6,080 bases of DNA from Desulfuromusa sp. (GTDB lineage Bacteria; Desulfobacterota; Desulfuromonadia; Desulfuromonadales; Geopsychrobacteraceae). Under the pieces are notes generated by a model. It did no database searches, was not told the DNA's origin, and was given only the letters and a program-made list of their open reading frames with translations. Made by a program: the position numbers and the translations under genes. The DNA is taken from contig JAOZOH010000156.1 of assembly GCA_029933365.1 (NCBI GenBank), positions 1 to 6,080 of the forward strand, read 5' to 3'. Below are positions 1 to 4,703 of the stretch, piece after piece. Positions within the stretch are counted from its first letter, which is position 1; every line of letters begins with the position of its first letter.

Positions 1-113
1 AGTCTATGGATCAACATCTGATCCAACTCTGTAACAAAGGACTGATCTCAATGCGTGAAGCTAAACGGGTTTCCACATCAATGGATCTTGAACGTAAGCT
101 GACTTTTACCTAA
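1..113 (+). CDS. PilT-family pilus retraction ATPase, C-terminal end only (partial)
   Basis: The frame is open from the left edge (codons start at base 3) and stops at TAA 111-113, leaving 36 residues. They contain MDQHLIQLCNKGLIS followed by an REA segment. This is the signature of the extreme C-terminus of PilT-type hexameric ATPases, where a '(G)MQ(T/S)MDQxLxxLxxxGxISxxEA' stretch ends the protein. Family knowledge: these cytoplasmic motors power type IV pilus retraction. The catalytic Walker A and B, Asp-box and His-box regions would lie off the window, so PilT, PilU and other PilT-like paralogues cannot be separated. No clear hairpin terminator follows the stop. The call rests on a short tail and is moderately secure. 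Confidence 0.62.
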   Translation, partial: SMDQHLIQLCNKGLISMREAKRVSTSMDLERKLTFT

Positions 114-449
114 TTTGTATTGATCCAGGCTTGATCTGACAACCGCTGTAGAGCCAGATCGCGTTTACGTTCTCTTAATGCTTTCAAAACTTACTACCTT
201 TGCGAATGAACCAGATTTTTCGGCAATTCGTTCCCAAGAGTGAAATCCTGATTAATGAAATGACGCTTCGGTGCAATTTTTCCTAGATGTGGCAAAGCCC
301 CCTCTCTGAACAACTTCCAAAACGGCTCAACCTTTTCGGTTCAGACTGGACCGTTTTCCATCGCATTGTGAACTACAAGCCATCATCTCCTGCTCCGTGT
401 TTTTCATTACAGCCACACTTGTGATAATGTCATAAGAAAGCGAGGTGGC
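114..449. other. Gene-poor stretch between pilT-like tail and AraC gene
   Basis: I see no convincing gene in these 336 bases. On the minus strand two short frames in different registers run over about 110-245. One contains SWERIAEKSG and the other ALRERKRDLALQRLSDQA, ending in TAG at 112-110. They could be debris of a small helical or antitoxin-like protein, but neither has a good start and both are under 30 codons. An imperfect inverted repeat, AAAACGG at 319-325 and CCGTTTT at 351-357, lies upstream of the regulator gene and could be an operator or a weak hairpin. The last 50 bases carry the likely promoter and ribosome binding site of the AraC gene. Confidence 0.5.
400..428 (+). promoter_or_regulatory. 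Candidate promoter of the AraC-family gene
   Basis: GATAAT at 423-428 matches 5 of 6 bases of the sigma70 -10 box and is preceded by TGT at 420-422, an extended -10 motif. A poor -35 (TTTTTC, 400-405) lies 17 bases upstream. It would give a short leader before the ATG at 450. The assignment is from sequence pattern only. Confidence 0.38.
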
Positions 450-1277
450 ATGAAGCGTAGTGGAGTACAATACCATATTCCAGAAGGCATCAACGGCTTA
501 GAACTACTGACATGCTCTGACGCCAACTATCATTTCTTACCTCATTTTCATGACTCTTACTGTATTTGGCTAAACACCAGCAGTGCAGAAACCTATACCT
601 ATAAAGGCAATTCCGGAATACTGCAAACTAGCGACATTGGAATTATTTCGCCGGGGGAAGTGCATTCCAACAGTGTTTTTGAATCCGAGTCGCGGCAGCT
701 ACTTACCTTTTATCTTGACACTGACCTCCTCCAAAAAGTTGCCGCCGAAAGAGCAGGAGAGTCTGATGCTTTGATGGAATTTCGCACCGATTTCCATCCA
801 GACACCGAAGCCTACAGAAAATTGACCGCGCTCTGGCAAATTTTAGTAAACTCAAAATCCTCTTTGGAGCGAAAATCAACATTATATGAGGTCATTTCCT
901 TACTGATAAATCGATACGCAAGTCATACTCAACGACAGTTAAATATTGGCAGAGAGCAAAAACGGACAGCTAGAGTTATTGAACAGTTTCATGACCGGTT
1001 AGATGAAGATCTCAGACTGGATGAACTAGCAGATTTAGTCGATTGCACCCCATATTACTTGATTCACTTTTTCAAGAAAACCATAGGATTGACTCCGCAT
1101 GCCTATCTTTTACATTTGCGTTTAGAAAAAGCCAAGAACCTGTTGCGGCAAGGACAAAGCATAGTTGACACTGCATTTGCAACCGGTTTTGTCGACCAGA
1201 GTCATCTGACTCGCCATTTCAAAGTCAAGTTCGGCATTACCCCTGGCACTTACCGGGGTCAGATTTTGGGCAACTGA
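450..1277 (+). CDS. AraC-family transcriptional regulator with N-terminal cupin sensor domain
   Basis: The 275-residue protein has the usual length and two-part build of the family. The N-terminal half (about residues 20-100) is an AraC-binding cupin, with PHFHDSY at 31-37 and SPGEVHSN at 67-74, the typical beta-barrel metal or ligand positions. The C-terminal part (about 172-272) holds two helix-turn-helix motifs. The first runs from LRLDELADLVDCT (188-200) through the HFFKKTIGLTPHAYL segment. The second is VDTAFATGFVDQSHLTRHFK (239-258), followed by FGITPGTYRG, the conserved end of this fold. The ATG at 450 has GAGG 4 bases upstream. It is a cytoplasmic DNA-binding regulator. The effector is unknown. 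The closest plausible target is the DUF1127/CsaA-like pair starting 86 bases downstream on the same strand, which is an inference from position. Confidence 0.93.
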   Translation: MKRSGVQYHIPEGINGLELLTCSDANYHFLPHFHDSYCIWLNTSSAETYTYKGNSGILQTSDIGIISPGEVHSNSVFESESRQLLTFYLDTDLLQKVAAERAGESDALMEFRTDFHPDTEAYRKLTALWQILVNSKSSLERKSTLYEVISLLINRYASHTQRQLNIGREQKRTARVIEQFHDRLDEDLRLDELADLVDCTPYYLIHFFKKTIGLTPHAYLLHLRLEKAKNLLRQGQSIVDTAFATGFVDQSHLTRHFKVKFGITPGTYRGQILGN

Positions 1278-1293
1278 TAATTTTAGGTCAATT

Positions 1294-1320
1294 TTGTACA
1301 AGACCGCCTCCTTCTAGAAT
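1294..1320 (+). promoter_or_regulatory. Candidate promoter of the DUF1127/CsaA-like pair
   Basis: TAGAAT at 1315-1320 is a good -10 hexamer. TTGTAC at 1294-1299 could serve as a -35, but the spacer is only 15 bases. The -35 is part of an 8-base palindrome TTGTACAA (1294-1301). A suboptimal spacer is common at promoters that need an AraC-type activator, which would fit the gene just upstream, but that link is inference. Confidence 0.35.
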
Positions 1321-1363
1321 TGTTATGACAGAGAAAAAAACTCGTCATTCTAAGGAGGAGTCT

Positions 1364-1555
1364 ATGGATACTGGTCTGCGCAACCGAATACGTCAGTACT
1401 TCCGATATCATCTTCACTGTAGAGAGCTTTTAAATTTAAGTGAAAGTGAACGTAACGACCTTGCCATCAGTCGGGTCGATGCTGAACAACTTGCCGGAAG
1501 GTTTCAGACCCCCGGTTGTCACAAATTGTACAGGGGAGAACGAACAGATGTCTAA
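1364..1555 (+). CDS. Small DUF1127-like (YjiS-type) basic protein
   Basis: This is a 63-residue protein. I start it at ATG 1364 because a near-perfect Shine-Dalgarno (AAGGAGGAG, 1352-1360) sits 3 bases upstream. An in-frame ATG at 1325 lacks such a site. Residues 20-44 read RELLNLSESERNDL followed by AISRVDAEQLA, which fits the DUF1127 pattern 'RELxxLSdrELxDIGlsRxdIexxA'. An arginine-rich helix precedes it (RNRIRQYFRYHLH, 6-18). Family knowledge: DUF1127 proteins are small and poorly understood, and some have been tied to RNA turnover and phosphate or nutrient signalling in alphaproteobacteria. Here the tail after residue 46 contains two Cys/His-bearing positions and no known domain. Its stop overlaps the start of the CsaA-like gene by 8 bases (ATGTCTAA), so the two are probably translationally coupled. 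The family call is by motif, moderately sure. Confidence 0.68.
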   Translation: MDTGLRNRIRQYFRYHLHCRELLNLSESERNDLAISRVDAEQLAGRFQTPGCHKLYRGERTDV

Positions 1556-1907
1556 AGAGATAAAATTGATCGTTTCGTACGAGGATTCATTTGAGAAACT
1601 TGACATAAGAGTCGGCAGAGTCATTTCCGTTGAGCTTGAGTCAAAAACACATAAACCGACGTATAAAATGACCGTAGATTTTGGCAAATTTGGCAAACGA
1701 GATAGCTATGGCAGGTTCACTATGCATCCAGTGGAAGAGGTCAAGGACAGGCTTGTATTAGGAGTCTTGAACTTTGAATCACGTCAAATGGGACCTGTTA
1801 CTTCCGAGGTATTAATCTTGGGTGTCCAATACCCAAAAGCTGAGAGCGGTGAGGCGACTTTTGTTTCACCGGTCGTCAATGCAAGGGTTGGAAGCAAATT
1901 GTTTTAA
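1548..1907 (+). CDS. CsaA-like tRNA-binding-domain protein (OB fold), divergent
   Basis: The start is ATG 1548, preceded by AGGGGAG about 8 bases upstream and overlapping the DUF1127 stop. The frame is open further upstream to 1440, but that stretch is the shadow of the DUF1127 gene. The 119-residue product matches the size of CsaA (about 110). FEKLDIRVGRV (15-25) is the start of the EMAP/CsaA-type tRNA-binding OB fold. VLGVLNFESRQMG (70-82) and SEVLILGVQ (86-94) correspond to the CsaA 'VxNFPPRxIxxxxSEVLVLG' core, and the end with ARVGSKL matches 'VPNGTKI'. Known CsaA proteins are homodimeric tRNA-binding proteins with proposed export-chaperone activity. Oddity: the usual 'SSAQIT' strand is replaced by DSYGRFT (52-58), so substrate contacts may differ. 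An RNA-related role shared with the coupled DUF1127 protein is plausible inference. Confidence 0.85.
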   Translation: MSKEIKLIVSYEDSFEKLDIRVGRVISVELESKTHKPTYKMTVDFGKFGKRDSYGRFTMHPVEEVKDRLVLGVLNFESRQMGPVTSEVLILGVQYPKAESGEATFVSPVVNARVGSKLF

Positions 1908-2070
1908 TAGTCACAGAACTGAGGCCTTCCGCTTTAATGCTGATTTTTGGAAATGCAACTTTCTTCACAAAATTCATCATTTACCATTTTCAAGATTAGA
2001 GAATGCCTGTAGAACCTGAAAGATCCAAAAATACCTCGGCCAAGGAGTAGCATGGGCTTGAACTCTCCCG

Positions 2071-2113
2071 ATTGTTGAAAACAATTGACCAATGAAGCCG
2101 GTCTTGTTATGCA
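2071..2113 (+). promoter_or_regulatory. Candidate promoter with overlapping inverted repeat, upstream of FKBP gene
   Basis: TTGACC (2085-2090) lies 17 bases before TATGCA (2108-2113), which is preceded by TGT (extended -10, 2105-2107). A perfect inverted repeat ATTGTT-GAA-AACAAT (2071-2085) abuts the -35 and could bind a repressor or simply form a small hairpin. There is no T-run, so it is unlikely to terminate the upstream pair. The leader to the isomerase ATG would be about 70 bases. Confidence 0.35.
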
Positions 2114-2189
2114 TAGGGCGCTCACGGAATTCACTGTTTTTGACTGTTGTCTCCCTACAAAATCAACGACCACATTGAAAGAGGTAACC

Positions 2190-2681
2190 ATGATTTGCGC
2201 AGCTCACAACAACACCGTGACGGTTAAATACACTGGCAAACTCGCTGACGGAACAATCTTCGATGCGTCTCCTGAAGATAGTCCCATGTCATTCATTATT
2301 GGCAGGGAAGAGGTGATCAAAGGCTTTGAGGCGGCGGTCATCGGCATGTCCCAGGGAGAGATAAAAACTGTCGTCATCGAACCAGATCAGGCGTACGGGG
2401 AATCCAACCCTGCCCTGACCGAGGAGATTAACCGCGCTGACCTGCCTGAAAATATCGAACTGACCGAAGGTGGGCAACTGGAAGTTACTCAGGATGATGG
2501 CAGTATCTTGCTGTTTATGATCGATAAAGTCACTGAAGAGACTGTCACTCTTGATGCCAATCATCCATTGGCTGGCAAAGCGCTGACCTTTGTTATTGAG
2601 ATGCTCGAAGTTGACACAGAGCCCCCCAAAGAACTTCCCCCAATTTTTGCCGGTGCATTGGCGGCAGGCTCGATTCACTGA
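2190..2681 (+). CDS. SlyD-like FKBP-type peptidyl-prolyl cis-trans isomerase
   Basis: The 163-residue protein starts at ATG 2190, with GAGG 5 bases upstream. The frame is open further upstream to 2085 but without a better start site. Residues 8-70 form the first FKBP half: VTVKYTGKLADGTIFDAS (10-27), FIIGREEVIKGFE (35-47), GMSQGE (52-57) and EPDQAYG (64-70). Residues 71-120 fit the inserted IF chaperone flap of SlyD/SlpA-type enzymes, and DANHPLAGKALTFVIEM (122-138) is the hallmark return strand. The enzyme isomerises Xaa-Pro bonds and assists folding in the cytoplasm (no signal peptide). It lacks the His/Cys-rich metal-binding tail of E. coli SlyD and ends in a short Pro/Ala-rich tail, so nickel delivery to hydrogenase is not indicated. 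It appears monocistronic, since a strong hairpin follows 27 bases after the stop. Confidence 0.93.
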   Translation: MICAAHNNTVTVKYTGKLADGTIFDASPEDSPMSFIIGREEVIKGFEAAVIGMSQGEIKTVVIEPDQAYGESNPALTEEINRADLPENIELTEGGQLEVTQDDGSILLFMIDKVTEETVTLDANHPLAGKALTFVIEMLEVDTEPPKELPPIFAGALAAGSIH

Positions 2682-2707
2682 CTGTTTCTTTTCAGAGAAT
2701 ATGTAAC

Positions 2708-2748
2708 AAATCAGCCCCAGTCTAATAGACTGGGGCTGATTTTATTTT
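2708..2748 (+). terminator. Intrinsic terminator of the FKBP gene
   Basis: A perfect 16-bp stem (2708-2723 pairs with 2727-2742, core CAGCCCCAGTCT) with a 3-base loop is followed by TTTTATTTT. It lies just after the isomerase stop. The opposite strand has only a short TTTGTT run after the same stem, so it may also help stop leftward transcription from the arginine kinase gene, which has no other strong hairpin after its stop at 2864. Confidence 0.93.
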
Positions 2749-2863
2749 AGGTGAATTACCACAAGACAAACACGCACAATTCAGTCTCGGTTGTGACATG
2801 GGTTCATCTTGATTGGTAGCTGCGTTCTCTATGTGAGCAAATATCCAATTAAAAGAGAGAATG

Positions 2864-3907
2864 CTACAACTCTTTTTCCCTGTTAATAAGAGCAACCACC
2901 CCATTATACATATCTTGAACACATTCAACCTCTGTCACGCCCAAACGCCTCCGATTGCTGATGTCAAAAATACCACCCTCACTTTCCGAGTGTTCACCGT
3001 GAATACCACGTATCTGCAGATGGTGCGAATCAGTAATAGTCTTAAAAGCAGGCATGTCCGAAGCCAATTTAGGGAGGCGGATATGGACGCTGGCTCGCAT
3101 TGCTGTACCCAAATTACTCGGGCAACTGGTCAAATAGCCAAGTCGCGGATCAAACATATAAGAGACCGATTTTTCTATCTCGTTAACTGCGGTCATCAAA
3201 CGGCTGAAAACAGCTTCAATGTCTCCGCCTTGCTGCATCGAAATAATCCGCAGCTGGTCTTCCTCGTTCACCCAGACGAGAAAGGTTTTCTCACGATTAT
3301 GAAAAATCCCCCGCCCTTCCGGCCAGTCACGATTCAATCCGGCGGCATCTAGAAACCGATCCCCCGCTTTGAATAAAAAGTGATCAGCAATTAATTGATT
3401 TTGCACCGTTTCATCCATCCCCAACAGAGGATAATAAGTGCCAGCCAACTCGCCACTTAAACCTCGTAAAGATTGGGCAACCTCAGATTCAATTGATTTT
3501 CTCTGCTCTCGGGTGACTGCAGGTCCTAAGGGCATTTCGGCAACATTGCGCCCTACCCTGATTCGGGTTGAGAGGATGAATTGACCATCGGGGTCTGGAT
3601 TAGGAGCAGAAAGCATATCCGGGCTCAGATCACTTCGATGTGTATCTGTGGCGGAAAAACCGTGATAATCGGCAATAATCGGGTCAAAAAGAGAGCCAAA
3701 AAGAGAGTAGGATTCGGCATCACCAGCGTAGACTCCAACGCTGCTGTCGGGATTAACGACACCCGATTTTATTGCTTGGGCAAAAGTGAAACCGTTATCA
3801 GTCACCTTGTTTTTTAATTTTTCAAACACCTGCTTTGACAAATGTCGGCATAGTAGTGAAGAACAATTTTGGTCAAATTCGGGAAAAGAGCTACTGTCCC
3901 ATGTCAC
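2864..3907 (-). CDS. Arginine kinase (ATP:guanidino phosphotransferase), complete bacterial form
   Basis: This 347-residue phosphagen kinase transfers phosphate reversibly between ATP and, most likely, arginine, giving a cytoplasmic energy buffer. It has the N-terminal helical domain (about 1-85) and the catalytic domain (about 105-345). Key residues match Limulus arginine kinase at a constant offset of 9: nucleotide-binding S113, R115 and R117 in LSTRIRVGRN; catalytic E216 and R220 in VNEEDQLRIISMQ; C262 and R271 in LTSCPSNLGTAMR; and R300 and E305 in the flexible loop RGIHGEHSESEGG. The specificity loop SSVGVYAGDAESY (55-67) resembles the arginine-type SGVGIYAPDAESY, not the creatine type. 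The start is GTG (3907-3905), with AAGGAAGGGG upstream inside the end of the small membrane-protein gene 5 bases away, so the two form an operon. Family knowledge: rare and patchy in bacteria, and probably gained by transfer from animals or protists. No catalytic residue is missing. Confidence 0.95.
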   Translation of the reverse strand: MTWDSSSFPEFDQNCSSLLCRHLSKQVFEKLKNKVTDNGFTFAQAIKSGVVNPDSSVGVYAGDAESYSLFGSLFDPIIADYHGFSATDTHRSDLSPDMLSAPNPDPDGQFILSTRIRVGRNVAEMPLGPAVTREQRKSIESEVAQSLRGLSGELAGTYYPLLGMDETVQNQLIADHFLFKAGDRFLDAAGLNRDWPEGRGIFHNREKTFLVWVNEEDQLRIISMQQGGDIEAVFSRLMTAVNEIEKSVSYMFDPRLGYLTSCPSNLGTAMRASVHIRLPKLASDMPAFKTITDSHHLQIRGIHGEHSESEGGIFDISNRRRLGVTEVECVQDMYNGVVALINREKEL

Positions 3908-3912
3908 GATAG

Positions 3913-4080
3913 TTATGCCCCTTCCTTGTCAGTGTCAACTGTCTCATCAGACTCAGGTTGGCTAGCATCCGCCGATATTCTCGATTTTCTTTTGGCCTTA
4001 TTTACCTGCCACAAGATTGCGAAAGTGATTATCAGGGTAAGAAAGACAAACAAAACGTCAGCAAAACGAATCGGTTCCAT
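3913..4080 (-). CDS. Small single-pass membrane protein upstream of arginine kinase
   Basis: A 55-codon gene runs from ATG (4080-4078) to TAA (3915-3913). GGAGG lies 4 bases before the ATG, as strong a start signal as any in the window. The peptide begins MEPIRFADVLFVFLTLIITF and stays hydrophobic through residues 9-24. It then turns basic (NKAKRKSR, 27-34) and ends in an acidic tail (PESDETVDTDKEGA, 42-55). The basic stretch after the membrane segment suggests a periplasmic N-terminus and a cytoplasmic charged tail. It ends 5 bases before the arginine kinase GTG, whose ribosome binding site lies within this gene, so co-expression is very likely. I recognise no family. A role as membrane partner or anchor for the kinase is inference from context. 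A leader gene used only for coupling is an alternative. Confidence 0.82.
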   Translation of the reverse strand: MEPIRFADVLFVFLTLIITFAILWQVNKAKRKSRISADASQPESDETVDTDKEGA

Positions 4081-4162
4081 TGTTCCTCCAAGTTGGCGGA
4101 TTCATGAATTTTGAAATCTAGTGAGCTTGATACATCAACTTACCATCGACAAGGGGCAATAG

Positions 4163-4199
4163 AAATAAAAAAAGGATGAAGCCGAAGCATCATCCCTTT
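4163..4199 (-). terminator. Intrinsic terminator (UUCG loop) ending the tRNA-Gln transcript
   Basis: On the minus strand, GGATGATGC and GCTTCATCC pair (4195-4187 with 4182-4174, one T-T mismatch) around a C(TTCG)G tetraloop. This is followed by seven T residues (4173-4167) and TATTTC. It separates the tRNA-Gln unit from the arginine kinase operon, which therefore probably has its own promoter in 4081-4160. I found no convincing sigma70 pair there. Confidence 0.9.
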
Positions 4200-4367
4200 G
4201 TCGTTACCCCTCAGGATAACCAGTTTCTGCCCAGAAACCGCCCTTTTCCGCAATCTCTGTGTCAATCTGCACATTTGTTTGTGCGGCGTAAAGTACTACG
4301 CCTCCGCTCAAATGCTTGATTTCCTTAACCTTGCAAAAAATTGCTGGTTTCCAAATCAGAAACTCAT

Positions 4368-4393
4368 AATTCTGGCTGGGGCGCCAGGGATCG
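4368..4393 (-). repeat. Displaced copy of the tRNA-Gln 3' end (26-bp direct repeat, copy 2)
   Basis: These 26 bases are identical to 4526-4551. They comprise the last 21 bases of tRNA-Gln (end of the T loop, 3' T-stem strand, 3' acceptor strand, discriminator and CCA) plus 5 trailer bases. Identity stops sharply on both sides. The rest of the tRNA is absent here, so this is a fragment and not a second tRNA gene. Confidence 0.92.
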
Positions 4394-4525
4394 TCCACTT
4401 CGTCATCGACATCATGTCGATTCCTGCGTCGACTCCCCTACACTCGCTGACGCGGACATCCTGTCCGCTTTTCTGACATTAAGTCAGCGCTCGCTCCGCT
4501 TCGATCCCTTTCGAGATCAGTTTAA
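4394..4525 (-). other. Hairpin-rich 132-bp segment between the tRNA-Gln 3' repeats
   Basis: This segment is bounded by the 26-bp direct repeats and sits in the trailer of the tRNA-Gln transcript. It contains three compact inverted repeats: 4405-4421 (ATCGACA-TCA-TGTCGAT), 4452-4468 (GCGGACA-TCC-TGTCCGC) and 4473-4487 (CTGAC-ATTAA-GTCAG). It also has a longer-range pair GCGTC 4426-4430 with GACGC 4449-4453. The first two share the core GACATC(A/C)TGTC. There is no integrase or other gene inside. A 13-codon minus-strand frame (MSEKRTGCPRQRV, ATG at 4479) is present, but nothing shows it is translated. Structure points to an RNA or recombination role. Confidence 0.7.
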
Positions 4526-4551
4526 AATTCTGGCTGGGGCGCCAGGGATCG
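4526..4551 (-). repeat. 26-bp direct repeat at the tRNA-Gln 3' end (copy 1, inside the intact tRNA)
   Basis: This is the tRNA-borne copy of the repeat. Bases 4531-4551 are the 3' end of the intact tRNA and 4526-4530 are its immediate trailer. The spacing to the displaced copy is 158 bp. tRNA 3' ends from the T loop onward are the classical attachment site of tyrosine-recombinase elements. Confidence 0.92.
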
Positions 4552-4605
4552 AACCTGGGAATGCCGGAATCAAAATCCGGTGCCTTACCGCTTGGCCACG
4601 CCCCA
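4531..4605 (-). tRNA. tRNA-Gln (anticodon TTG)
   Basis: The 75-base cloverleaf is complete. The acceptor TGGGGCG pairs with CGCCCCA, followed by discriminator G and an encoded CCA. The D arm is GCC-AAGCGGTAA-GGC. The anticodon arm is CCGGA-TTTTGAT-TCCGG with anticodon TTG at 4573-4571. The variable loop is CATTC and the T arm is CCAGG-TTCGATC-CCTGG. It closely matches the E. coli tRNA-Gln layout and length, including the U1-A72 first pair. It decodes CAA (and CAG by wobble). It has its own promoter just upstream, and its transcript runs through the repeat-bearing trailer to the terminator at 4199-4163. Confidence 0.97.
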
Positions 4606-4620
4606 ATAAATAAGATGGAT

Positions 4621-4649
4621 TTTCTAGCAAAGTTAAACTATGCCGTCAA
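4621..4649 (-). promoter_or_regulatory. Sigma70 promoter of tRNA-Gln
   Basis: On the minus strand TTGACG (4649-4644) is followed after exactly 17 bases by TAGAAA (4626-4621). Transcription would begin near 4614, leaving a short leader before the tRNA 5' end at 4605. It lies just past the aspC terminator, so the tRNA is an independent unit. Confidence 0.8.
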
Positions 4650-4651
4650 GC

Positions 4652-4687
4652 AAAAACGACCCTGCCACGGGAATCGAAGCAGGGTCG
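4652..4687 (-). terminator. Intrinsic terminator of aspC
   Basis: CGACCCTGC (4687-4679) pairs perfectly with GCAGGGTCG (4665-4657) across a 13-base loop. Five T residues follow (4656-4652). It starts 17 bases after the aminotransferase stop codon. Confidence 0.88.
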
Positions 4688-4703
4688 CTCAGGATCAGAT
4701 TGA

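Noticed and set aside
1440..1547. N-terminal extension of the CsaA-like frame (36 extra codons)
   Set aside because: The ATG at 1440 lacks a ribosome site, the extension has no similarity to the family, and it coincides with the DUF1127 gene in another register. ATG 1548 has AGGGGAG upstream.
2289..2678. 129-codon minus-strand frame opposite the FKBP gene
   Set aside because: It is fully antisense to a clearly recognised isomerase and has no domain of its own. It is a shadow frame.
2861..3352. 163-codon plus-strand frame opposite the arginine kinase C-terminal half
   Set aside because: It is antisense to conserved catalytic motifs of the kinase, with low-quality composition and no ribosome site.
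4127..4138. TTGAT-AC-ATCAA inverted repeat upstream of the small membrane protein, resembling an FNR site
   Set aside because: FNR sites need 4 bases between TTGAT and ATCAA. Here there are 2, so the dimer geometry does not fit. It may still be an operator for another protein, but nothing supports one.
4204..4398. 64-codon minus-strand frame between the tRNA fragment repeat and the terminator
   Set aside because: Its GTG start lies in the insert just upstream of the tRNA fragment, without a ribosome site, and its first codons translate tRNA sequence. It most likely represents untranslated trailer.
4341..4613. 90-codon plus-strand frame across the tRNA-Gln region
   Set aside because: It is antisense to the tRNA and the repeat. 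Its repeated peptide segment is just the translated direct repeat.
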